Shown here piece after piece: positions 19,210-29,164 of a stretch of 41,204 nucleotides of DNA. The DNA is from Zygnema circumcarinatum. Its lineage: Eukaryota; Streptophyta; Zygnematophyceae; Zygnematales; Zygnemataceae. Made by a program: the position numbers and the translations under genes. The DNA lies in contig CM074819.1 in NCBI GenBank assembly GCA_037447605.1, positions 1,209,260-1,250,463 on the forward strand. The letters run 5' to 3'. How positions within the stretch are numbered: the first letter of the stretch is position 1; each line of letters opens with the position of its first letter. The notes below the pieces were generated by a model. That model had not been told where the DNA came from. It worked only from the letters and a program-made list of their open reading frames with translations, and did not search any database.

Positions 19210-22200
19210 ATGCGGCTGACTGCTGCGGAGTCCCTCTCTCTCTCTCTCTCACTCTCGCGCGGCGTGAGTCGCGCGGGATGCGCCGCATCAGGGGCTTTCA
19301 GGCCGAGAGGGCAGCAGCTGCGGCTGGGCGGCAGGGTTGGCACGTGCAGGGCGACTGCAGGAGCTGCTGATAGCCAGAATGGAGGCACGCGCGTGGCGTC
19401 TGCAGCTTTTGAGAAGCTTCCGTTGGAGTTTGGAGAGGTTGTGGTGGAGGGAGATGAGGAGGCTGTAGATGACGATGCAAAGATTAAGCTTGAATGCGAC
19501 GAAAGCGGCTGTGTCTGGGTGGTTGGAAAGAATGTTTCAGGATTGGAGGATAACAACTCCGAGGGCTATCTGCATTGCGGATTTGATGGTGAGAGTTCAG
19601 TTCAAGCTTTGGTTGCAGGAAGGCCATTTTTTAGGGTTATGGATGGAATGTTGCAAGGAATGCTGTGCAGGCTGCTGAAGGGGCATTTTTGGTTTTTCTT
19701 CTTGAGTCAGGGTGCTACTATGACACCCGGAAACCGCGGAAAGATTTCAAGGTTGTTGAGGGAGCTGGATGGCGCCTTGGATTTGACACAGCTCCGGAGA
19801 GCGAAGAAAGTTTTTGTGCCGTTGTAAGTAAGGATGATGTGTTCTGGAAACAATGCAAATGTAATGTTCAATAGAAGTAGGTTTTGTTTCGCTGAATTAA
19901 CTGCATTGTACTGACAACATTGTCAAGATGCATCCAAGCGCAATGTATAGAAAAGCATTTTTGTTGGCATTATAGCTTTTTCTGGTTGAATCATTTTCAA
20001 GTAATAGGTAGGATAGGATAGCCAGGATTTTTAGGTGAGACTTATTGATTTTTTGTCGGTGTATTCGAAGGCGTTCTTGGAAAAAAATCCGTGCAATCTT
20101 TTGAAAGTTGAAAACAGTTTCGACTGAAGTCGGTGAACTCCTTCAATGGTCGACATTGCCCTGTATGTTTAGGTGTACCCGCTTTGATAAAGAACTGTCA
20201 TCTGACTGCCACATGTTGCAATAGGTCGGAGCTGGAGGTTGGAGTGTCGCACTTACTGCATCAGAGTTCAACGATTTTACGCAAGTAATTCAGGTTTGTC
20301 GAACCTCTTGTTCTCTCTTTTTCTTGAATTCTATGAATCCACGCACGCCACACCATGTTTCAGGTTAATATCTTGGTGTAGAGATTTCAACGGAGCAATG
20401 ACGCTTCAGTTGTTTGCTAATCTTGAGGTTCTTTCACATGGACTTGTGACTGGTGCTATGCGATACTGTTAATCAAGATGTCCTTATGAGTATCTGTACG
20501 AATGCGTTCGGTCTGACAGAAATGTGTCTCCATGGGGCAATGGCTTTGCAGACGCTGCGGAAAGGCATTGTTACTATGGAGCAAGATGGTGTGATTGGAA
20601 GGGACAAAGTTGAGATGAAGGTTTGTACCGTCTATTTCTCAGTCAATGCACCGAGTTATGCGTCCAAGTTTGTGCAGATGTCGTCATCTCAACAATGTAG
20701 TCTGCTTTGCCATGGCAAAATTGAAGAGGTTACTCCTGCGGCACGTTATTAATGCATGGGGACAGCCAACTACCTTCCTGCGTACAGTGCTGAAGGAAGG
20801 GAAAGGTGACAATAGGGCAGTTACTTGCTGAGGATTCTCTTCCAATGTACTTGGTGGTTTGCGTGATGAACAACTGGATGGCATCCTTGAAACATGAAAG
20901 TAGAGATTTCTCTTGAAACCTGGTTGAGACGGGACGTTTGTGACAGGTACGGAGAGGGACTGTATGGATGGACGCTACATTTCCTGGGAAGAGGCTACCC
21001 TCCCTGCAGAGGCTGTGGAAGGTACTGCTACTTGAACCACTGTTTCTTGAAGAGGAAACGTCCTATTATGTACTTACTGGTGATTCTTCCTTCCTTCATT
21101 CTGGACAGTTGGGCCATGCCTATATATACTCGTATTGTCTCATATCCGACACCCTAAATTCCCTCATGAGTGAAACATTAACTGATGCCAATTGAATCCT
21201 GATTAATGTGTTCGTGCCATCTTACAAGATGTCTGCTCCATTTTCTTGCAGACCTATTTGCTTCATAATTCTCATTCCTTTAAGTGGTATTTCGATTGGT
21301 TTTGCTCACTCTTTGGTTTCTTATCCTCGCCTCTTTAAGGTTCTCTTTTGCTCCTTGCTACTCATAAATCATTGGGAATGTCTTCGTAGGAGGTTTCCCT
21401 GTGAGTGCAGCTCGTGGTTGCTCTCGCTCTTGTGCTTTGCTGTGATTGTCGTTGTCGTTGCTACTGCTCTTACCTCTCTTGTTCATTTTTCTTTTTTTTT
21501 GTTTCTTGGTTCATTGTTCTTGTCCAACTTGGTTCTTGCCTATGCTTCTTGGTTCTGAGTTCTGTGCTCTTGCTATTTTTTTTTTCATTGTTGCACTTCT
21601 TGTTTGTTGTTTCTTGCTCCTGCACGTCATGTTCTTGATCTTCATCTGCATCTAGTTTTTCTTACTTATGATTGCTCCTTTGTTCCCCTGCGTTTTTTTT
21701 TCTTTATCCATTTCCCTGTCCCTGTCCCTCATTGTTTTCATTGGTCAACTAAAGCAAAGGTTTTACCAAAAGTAGGAATCAAAAGTGACGTAGTCTTGAA
21801 TAGTGCGCCTATTACTTAAGTGCTATGGTTGGCCTCCCTAGAACAATTTGAAGGGCACTTGGCTAGGCGTCCCAATCCCTGCCAGTAGCATACCAGCTGA
21901 AGTTCAAGCAGTCAAGCCAAGGGCACTCTATTCACGGATCATGAGGGGAATGACTTCGCAAAATTGGAAGCAGAAGGCAACTCCTGCATTGGATAGTGTA
22001 TGCAGGAGCAATAAATTTCACTTCTTGTACGAGTAGCAAATATTTTGCGCTAAAGATTCTTCCGTCAAATGAATCCCTATACGTCTGTATTGCCTTGCTA
22101 TATATGTATGTTGCTCTTTCAAGTATTTTCCTACTAACGTAGAGACCACCATCATTCGACGTCATGTCCTGCTAACCATCTCCCTTCTGTTGTTCTTTTT

Positions 22201-23033
22201 CTTCTGCCTTCAGATTGGTGAGAAGAATGTGAGCAAAGCATTTGAAATCAGCTTCCAGCTGGTTGGTGATGATCAACGACGGCGGGTAAGAAAAAAGGAA
22301 CTGCTGAAGCTGGTCTATCTTTCTGCCTAAAACAGACAATAAGAAGTGAATTCACCTCTTGGTTACCTTCCTGTACCGAGAAAAAGATGAAGGACTATGA
22401 ATAGCACTCTACAAATGGAAAAATAGAGCGGAAATGACGAAGGATAATGCTCCGCAAAAGGCAGAAGATGTTGTAATCTGAAGACATTGGTGGTTTCTTT
22501 AGCGGTAGTTACTTCAGTTAGGGGCTGCAAGTCAATCATGCTTAATGCATTCCCATATGTCACTATCTCAGTCCATCTTTCTCTCTCGTGTGGGCCACCC
22601 CTCTCTCTCTTTCAGGTCGATGCGTCTCTGTCCTATCTTTTTCAAACCTACAAACACCCACTCAGAACCTTTTTCCCATCAGCACGCCATCTCTGTTCTG
22701 AACGTGTACATGTGCCTCGTGTTTTTTCCACAAGAAGCCGACGTGATTGTAGAATAGGGTACAGATTTCATTTCACTTGATGTGCGTTCAAAAACATTTG
22801 TTTCAACCGTAGTCCTGATTCCAGTCTTTTATTGCCGCTTGCAGGCGGAGGGCTTCTGGCCTGCAGAGGCAGTGCTGGACATGTTGACGAAGGTGGATGA
22901 ACTGGCTGCCAGCAGCACCGTGGTGTTTGAAGCGGAGCCGTCTGCCCCGGAAGAAGGGGAAGAAGAGGACGAAGAGGAAGAAGAAGCTGAGCTTGAAGAC
23001 GTACCCGCTATTCGACCTGCTGCAGCGGCATAG
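19210..23033 (+). CDS. DUF1818-family protein, probable plastid-targeted; 5' junction unresolved
   Basis: A protein of cyanobacterial origin retained in plants and algae; biochemical role unknown. Firm exons: about 19671-19823, 20225-20293, 20552-20620, 20947-21021, 22214-22285 and 22845-23033, all joined in phase 0. They spell the DUF1818 pattern: FKVVEGAGWRLGFDTAPESE, VVGAGGWSVALTASEFNDF, QTLRKGIVTMEQDG, VWMDATFP, KAFEISFQLVGDDQRRR, AEGFWPAEAVLDML, then a very acidic Glu/Asp tail ending PAAAA. The 5' exon opens with [15 protein letters not shown] and is Ser/Arg/Ala-rich with few acids, like a transit peptide. ATG 19210 (GCCATGCGG context) is preferred; 19195 is an in-frame alternative. The 5' reading frame and the frame of the domain differ: a strong donor at 19588|GTGAGA and acceptors near 19670 or 19680 suggest a short intron, but only the weak 19680 acceptor fits the phase, so a frameshift or sequence error is also possible. 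Confidence 0.78.
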
Positions 23034-23569
23034 AGAGCTACCCTCCTCCTCTGGTGTTTTATTCAACCAACTCTGTTCTGATTCCTTTCTATTCCGTCCT
23101 CTATTCTGTTACGTTACGTTCCATTCAACGCGGCGGAGGGCAAGTATCCGCAAGGGTCGCCCTCCACAAGCTGCCACTGGCTCTGCGGAGCCTATAGATA
23201 TTTTTAAACTTCTGTTAAACTTCTGGCTCTGGTAGAAAGTGTATGCTATGTCTTATGTACATTTCTTGTAGCATTTGTTGTCAACTCATAAGAAGTGTGC
23301 TAGGCGCTCCTAGGTTCAGATTTTTGACAAATTGGGTGGCTATGTTATATCTCGAGACTTTGTTTTTGGGGTAAGATTTGGTAGTCCCTCACCGTGTAAA
23401 GCTGAGGGGAAAAAAAAAACGAGGAGCTGAAATGCCATATTTGAGCTGAGGTTCACACCTTTCATGCTGGCCTGTGTGTGACGTGGTTTTGTCTCAGTCT
23501 ATCTGGGATGGGGAGAGGAAGAGGCAAAGGATCTGAAAGGTGATTGGTAACGAGCAAGGGGGATCCTAA

Positions 23570-23715
23570 GGGGAAAGATGTGGCATTGATCCCACGATGG
23601 CGATGATGCCATCATGATGCCATCAAATGTACATGGTCAAAGTCACTATGGGGAACCACGAGAAACTGGGTAAGCCCAAAAGGATAGGATAGGAGCGGAA
23701 AACTACGCCTAAAGA
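23570..23715 (-). repeat. Dispersed repeat, copy B
   Basis: Reverse complement matches copy A (10037-10185). Core at 23614-23636 is identical over 23 bases. This copy carries an extra 11-bp duplication (23603-23613, GATGGCATCAT in the minus sense). Confidence 0.6.
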
Positions 23716-24137
23716 GCGTGTCGCTGGCAGTGGGCCATATCTCTGAACTCAGAATTTGAGATTACTATCGCTTGATGTGGGGTGAAATTGATGTATAATT
23801 GAACCTTGTGATGGCGATATTACCAATTTGTTTGAAGGACAAGGTTGAGGTTGGCCAAATTTCGGGTGAAACTTGTGTAAACATCGACATTGTTCAGAAA
23901 CATGAGCTTGAAGCTGTCTGAGAAACCCCAAGCCCAACACCTTTCCCAAACATTTTTCAGAAATTGAATATGATCTATGAATCTTTACATGAGGCTTCAC
24001 ACTAACAAGAAGAAACATGGAACACCAAAACACAAACAACAGGCACACCAACCGAATAGGGCTTACGTCACTATCGGTTGGACTTACAACGGAAAGCTGT
24101 GGAAGGAAAGCCAAGCAACCACCAAAAGTCAACGCGA

Positions 24138-24145
24138 TGACGTCA
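24138..24145. promoter_or_regulatory. TGACGTCA palindrome upstream of Yip1-like gene
   Basis: Perfect CRE/TGA-type bZIP site 226 bp before the ATG at 24372. An 8-bp site can occur by chance. Confidence 0.3.
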
Positions 24146-24371
24146 CAATCAGGCCTGGTGAGGCGGCCATTTGGCCATTCCCCAACCTCCGTCTCTCTGT
24201 TGAGCCCTGCAGCGCCCTTGAAGCGTTGCAGGTCTCTGATCTGCCTGTGAGAGAGCTCTTCTTCTCTCTCTGCCATCATACATTTCTGCTGAAAGCTGCT
24301 GCAGGAGCAGCAGCAGCAGCAGCTACGCAAGCACAGCCTCCTTCGTGCAGGACGTTTTCCTGCTTGAAGCC

Positions 24372-27132
24372 ATGGCCCAACACACATCTCAATCTGACAT
24401 TGATGAGATTGAAACTCTCTTCAATGTCAGCGTCCAGCCAGCAACCCTTGAAGTCCCTGCATCTTCAAACCCGTCTCCAATAAAGGCTGCACCGCAGCTG
24501 AAGGCGACTTCACAGTCTGTGCCTCTCCTCCCTCTTGGAGGGAACTCCTCGAGTCAAGGGGGAGGAGCTTCTGCAGGAGAGGGAGGGGGAGGGCATACAA
24601 GCGGTCAAGGATTTGGATCGAAGCCAAACACTCTTGACGGTAAATGGAGCGCCGTGTCTCATATGTGTGGTATTGGTGATCGCTGTCGTGTTTTTGTGAA
24701 GAGGAGGTCTGATATTTAGGGTTAAGTATGCAGGGGTCTTCCCATCAGCTCTCAAAAACCGGCGTCGAGGCATGAAGGGGCAGTTGTTTCTTTTAGAGCA
24801 CGTCTTGCGCTGTCCTCCGCGCTTCAAAGTTGACAGCTGTAGACAGCTGAGCCAAGGAAGGGAACAATGCAGCCTATGCAGTTGGTTGTCCTTTATGCTT
24901 CTCGTTCCAAAACTGGGATTTAAGGTTTAATTTTCAGAACTCACCATTTCCAGTCATTCCTTTCTGAATTTCCATTTCGTTTTCAAGGCACCTTATGTAC
25001 GGATCTCCCTTTTGTTTCTTTTAGAGCTATAGATTCTTCAGCTATCTTCCTCTTGGGCTTTTACTAGTTGCTGATTCCAGAATAGAATGGAAAGGCTCTG
25101 CACACCATCAATAGTATCGTGTTAATGTAGGAATCTCTCTTTACGTGTTTCTACAGAGCCAATCATGGTGACACTACATAGGGACCTTTACCGGATCGTC
25201 ACCAACTTGCGCCAAGTGGTTTTTCCAAATCCTTATCGTGAAGACGTCGGGCGAGCTTTGCGTGACTGGGATCTATGGGGGCCATTCTTTTTCATCATTT
25301 TTCTGTCACTTACTCTCTCGTGGACCTCTCCGAACAAGGTACATCTTCTTAATAGCTAAAGGGAACGCAACTTCAGAATTTGTGATTTTCAGCTGCATCA
25401 TTCTTTTCAGAAACCCATGGAACTTGCTTGACGACCATTTTCAACATGTCTTTATCCTCTCACTCTGTCAGGAGGAGCATTTTGGATATAGCAAGGCTTG
25501 GTGCTGTTGAATTCACATGCATAGTAAACATAACTATATTTCTGTAACAGTCCTCGGGGAGGCGTCTTTGCTAATCATCTGACAAGTCAATTGTTTTCTC
25601 CATTTCCGATTTTTAAGAGACAGTTCACGATTCTATCTTTATGTTTATCCAATACTTCGGATCTCTTATCTCCTATCAGGCCGAATATTGTTATCGATAG
25701 AAAGACAGTAGGCCAGCAGACTTATTCTGTCTTGAAAACCGTACTCCATGTCCTTCGAGTTCAATATGCTTATAGTTTTTCTTAATTTTTGTGAAGCCAA
25801 TACATTTACCGTGGATAATTCATGTATCTGGGCTTTTGTTTTGGGTTCTTCTGTATGCAGTCTGCCGTGTTCGCAGTGGTTTTCGGTGTTCTCTCGTCCG
25901 GAGCAATTGTACTCACTCTTAATGTTCTTCTCCTGGTAAGCTGACTTCTTCAATGACTTCGTTTTGGAAGAGTAGTTATCAGCCCAATAGCAAGCTATGG
26001 AACTCTCGCTAACAGAGCTCCCTAAATCTGCATAGTCAATTGCCGCGCGTCTTTATCAAGGAGCAGTAATGATTTGCTTGGGTTCGTAGTGTGCTTTCGT
26101 TGGTCATTCTCGAATATTTAGATATCATGAGAAGGAAGCTAGGAACACATTCCCAGCATTCCTCAAAAGTGAATCAAACTAATATAGATATGTTTACAGA
26201 TACTCATGTTTAGTCAGGTTATGTTATTGTCGACAACCCCCTGTTCAATATTGATAAATGGAAATCACCACAAAATTACTTTCAAGACCTGCCATTTCCT
26301 ATCATCACAAATGCAGTTCTTTTCCATTTTGTGTGTCTAAATGTATCAGTAGTCAATGCAAGAGGAGCAAATGAGACAGAGAACATAAATTGCCTGGCTT
26401 CTAAGTTTAGATTTGGTCCCTCTCAGCCTTGCATCAGCTGCAGTAACTATGAATCGATGGAGTAGATATATGGATGATAGACTTTTATCCAGTTTGGACT
26501 ATCTTCATGTTCAACTTGCGTCTGAAAATTTGATCCCTAACGCCAAACCTGCTCGGCAATCTCCCTCAGGACTGCTTTCCATGCCGGTTTCCCTTTCCCC
26601 TGTTAGGGTTATTCCCTCACCTGTCAGAGTTCCTCCTGCTCTTCCTGTCAGATTCTCTCCTCTCCTCCTGCCAGAGACTCCCCTCTCCTCCTTTCAAAGA
26701 CTCCCTATCCCCCTGTCAGTGCTTCCCCTCCTCTCCTCTCGTCCTGTCAGAGCCTCCCCCCAACTCCTGTCAGAGATTTCCCCCTCTCCTCCTCTCAAAG
26801 TCTCTCCCTCTCCTCCTGTCAGTGTCTCTGCTTACATCTCAGACGACTGTTTTCCGTATTCTATTTTGCAGGGTGGCAGGATCATCTTTTTCCAAAGTCT
26901 CAGTGTGTTGGGCTACTGCCTTTTCCCCCTGGACGTGGGCGCCATCGTCTGCACCTTCATCGACAGCCGTGTCATCCGAACCGCCATAGTTTTCGGCTCT
27001 CTCGCATGGAGCTCCTGGTCCGCCTACCCCTTTGTTTCAGGAGCGGTTCCGGCTCCCAGAAGGGCCTTGGCAGTGTACCCGGTCTTCCTTTTATTCGTAT
27101 CCGTGGGATTCCTTGTCTTAGCCAATGATTGA
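24372..27132 (+). CDS. Yip1-domain (YIPF6-like) Golgi/ER membrane protein, 4 exons
   Basis: Multi-pass membrane protein of the Yip1 family, which works with Rab GTPases in ER-Golgi traffic. Exons 24372-24639, 25157-25338, 25861-25935 and 26872-27132 join in phase to 261 residues (family about 230-280). The N-terminal about 90 residues are cytosolic, Ser/Gly/Pro-rich ([20 protein letters not shown]). The conserved start of the domain is [18 protein letters not shown], then LRQVVFPNP and the hallmark [10 protein letters not shown] before the first helix. Further helices follow: [40 protein letters not shown], and three more to the end LVLAND. ATG 24372 is in GCCATGGCC context; an upstream in-frame GTG is ignored. 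Intron 3 (25936-26871) ends in a degenerate CTCCTGTCAGAG repeat that is open in the exon 4 frame but is not part of the family. A Rab GAP (TBC) gene lies in the same window, with no evidence of a link. Confidence 0.92.
26565..26830 (+). repeat. Degenerate CTCCTGTCAGAGNCTCCC repeat in Yip1-like intron 3
   Basis: A dozen or so units of roughly 18-27 bp carrying CCTGTCAGAG followed by C/T-rich sequence. It is pyrimidine-rich and precedes the exon 4 acceptor by about 45 bp. Confidence 0.75.
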
Positions 27133-27847
27133 GCAGCGTAAAAGGGGAGAGTATTCTGGTAAAAAATGTTTTAGGAAGTTTTGTTGGCGTTTACTGAACT
27201 AACAATCACATGGAAGGGCGGTGGAGAGGAGGATGAAGCCTGACACTGAAAGCTGTCATTGGTGGAGGTGGTGGGACCTTTTGGGAAGATGCTGAACTCT
27301 TGTAGTAAGGCAATCCTGGAGGTGTCTAGGAAAGGTGTGTGCTCTGTTTTTGCCCCTCTTGGGTCGCGTAGTCAGATTTTTCTGGTAATGGAAACGCCTC
27401 TTATTCAATATTTAGAAGACGTCGACCATGTTAGAGAGGCGAGTATTGGAAAACCCTTAATGCCCCTTTTTTTTCTTCTAATGGCCTTGTACTTGCTGGG
27501 CGTGTGGATATAACTACCCAGCTTGACTTTTAGATTTCTTTTTCTCCCCACTCCACCACCCCACCTCCCCCTCTCCCCCCTTTCCCCCTCCCCCCGCCCT
27601 GTCTCTTTCCCTTGCAGTCTCCTTTTCAACCTAACGCAACGCCTACAGACATTAAGTAGATTCAATATAAGAGTAAATAATCTAACGAAAATCAGACAGC
27701 AACACACGAGATACGAACCACAGTCAGCAGCAGGATGTTGAAATGGGAAACATGCCATGTCCCTACTCCTTCCAGTTCCATAAATCAATCGAATGTCATT
27801 TCTATTGGCGGTTACTGTTCCCTAATATGGTACAACAGCAGCAGGCT
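27133..27847. other. Convergent intergenic region, Yip1-like / MoaE
   Basis: Holds both 3' UTRs and a C/T tract at about 27538-27605. No coding or RNA gene recognised. Confidence 0.55.
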
Positions 27848-28435
27848 TCAAATGCCAAGCCTCTCCTTAAATTCCGCATTTTCCTTCCAGACCTGCCCCC
27901 CTTCATAAACTTCCTTCTTCCAGATTGGAGCGCTTGCCTTGATCTCGTCAATGGCAAAGTGGCACGCCTCCAGAGCCTCCCGTCTGTGGACAGAGGACAC
28001 GGCCACCACCACGCTCGCCTCGCCTGCGCCCACCGGACCAAGCCGGTGCGCGAGGGCGATCCTTGTTATCGACCATCTTGAGCGAGCAAGTCCGCAGATC
28101 TCCCTCAATTTACTGTTCAATGGGGATCAACAAACGGCATGATTCAAAACAGTGCAGGCCTTGGATGAGAGGTAAAGGGAGAGAGAGGGTGGGGGGGAAG
28201 AGGGGCAGGACTGTAAGTACCTAAGAGCCATGGGTACATAGGCCTCATACTCCAGTCTGAGCACAGCCTTTCCATCGAAGGTGTCCCTCGTGATGCCTGT
28301 GAAAGTGGCTATGGCTCCTGCAGCGCAGTCGTGCACCAGTCGGCTATACTTCTCCACTGCTAGAGCCTCCTCTGTGATTTCTACGAAATCTCTCTCGCCA
28401 GCAGAACTCTCCTCGCCTTGCAGGGCCGCAGCCAT
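27848..28435 (-). CDS. MOCS2: Molybdopterin synthase catalytic (large) subunit, MoaE/MOCS2B type, 2 exons
   Basis: Transfers sulfur, delivered as thiocarboxylate on the MoaD/MOCS2A small subunit, to precursor Z (cPMP) to make molybdopterin; cytosolic step of Mo-cofactor synthesis. Minus-strand exons 28221-28435 and 27848-28112 join in phase to 159 residues. Exon 1: DFVEITEEALAVEKYSRLV, GAIATFTGITRDTFDGK, LRLEYEAYVPMAL. Exon 2: IALAHRLGPVGAGEASVVVA, VSSVHRREALEACHFAIDEI, then KASAPIWKKEVYEGG with the active-site lysine region (about 130-138), and VWKEN. The donor AG|GTACTT keeps the spacing seen in the family; reading through it runs into low complexity. The small subunit is not in this window. 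The start ATG has GGCATGGCT context. The gene is divergent from the SMS-like gene, with 729 bp between starts. Confidence 0.95.
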
Positions 28436-28458
28436 GCCGGCTTACGGTCAAGACCAGA

Positions 28459-28530
28459 GCTAGGGTTAGGGTTAGGGTTAGATTAAGGTAAGGACTTCAC
28501 GTTACGGTTAGGGTTAGGGCTCTAAGATGT
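28459..28530 (+). repeat. TTAGGG-type telomere-like cluster 1
   Basis: TAGGGTTAGGGTTAGGGTTA followed after a break by GGTTAGGGTTAGGGC: hexamer, not heptamer, units. Confidence 0.85.
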
Positions 28531-28698
28531 ATGCAAAATGATACTTCGTTAAAAACTAAGAGTTCGCCTTCTTTGCTGCGTTACGATTACTATAAGGCTA
28601 GGAATAACTCAAGGTTCGGATAAGGGTTAAATAAACAGTTAGAGCTAGGCTCAACGTATAGAGATAATAAAAAGGGGGGCACTGATCTCTAAGGTAAA

Positions 28699-28735
28699 AT
28701 TAGGGTTAGGGCTAGGGTTGGGGTTAGGGTTAGGT
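28699..28735 (+). repeat. TTAGGG-type telomere-like cluster 2
   Basis: TTAGGGTTAGGGCTAGGG and GGGTTAGGGTTAGG, again hexamers with single-base variants. Confidence 0.85.
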
Positions 28736-29029
28736 TTTGGACCACCGTTGTGGGTAGGCGTCGTTAGGGCTAAGGGCACGATCACCCTTCCGAGTTCCGA
28801 CTCAATTTTTTGGCCATTTACGTTTCGACAGCTCATCCGTACAGCCACACAAAAAACGGAACCAGCCATTTCTATGATACCTTCTTACAGTAAAACTATT
28901 TTGATTTCAATCTATCAACCATGCAAATGGCCTTTCCGTAGCATAGAACCACGTGATCCAGTTGCGGGGTTTCAAACTAAATTTCCTGGACTACCACGCA
29001 TGGAACAGAAGTCACCTGAAGGCGCCACA

Positions 29030-29045
29030 CGTGCGAGCTCGCACG
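29030..29045. promoter_or_regulatory. 16-bp perfect palindrome before the SMS-like gene
   Basis: CGTGCGAGCTCGCACG is its own reverse complement, 120 bp upstream of the ATG at 29165. Possible site for a dimeric regulator; partner unknown. Confidence 0.4.
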
Positions 29046-29164
29046 GAGGGGAAGCGCGGCCTTACGCTCCGCCTTGATGCTTTCACAGGTTTCAAGAAAG
29101 CGGAGTGTACCGGAAGCTCGGCCGCTCCCCTCAGTCCTTCATTCGGCATTGCGTTGCAGGAGCC

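Larger units (their letters stand above)
23034..24371. other. Intergenic region between DUF1818 and Yip1-like genes
   Basis: No gene recognised. Contains DUF1818 3' UTR, dispersed repeat copy B (23570-23715, inverted relative to copy A), a TGACGTCA palindrome at 24138-24145, and a short AGC repeat at about 24305-24325 in the likely leader of the Yip1-like gene. Open frames on both strands over 23749-24483 are not supported by any domain. Confidence 0.55.
28436..29164. promoter_or_regulatory. Divergent region between MoaE (minus) and SMS-like (plus) genes
   Basis: Contains two clusters of TTAGGG units, a G-box at about 28951-28956 (CCACGTGATC), and a 16-bp perfect palindrome (29030-29045). 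A TTGCAG/G at about 29155-29160, just before the SMS-like ATG, could be the acceptor of a 5' UTR intron. No coding exon recognised. Confidence 0.55.

Noticed and set aside
28127-28220. Read-through of MoaE exon 1 into Ser/Pro-rich sequence
   Set aside because: Passes a good GTACTT donor; joining to 28112 restores the family spacing and the second half of the protein.
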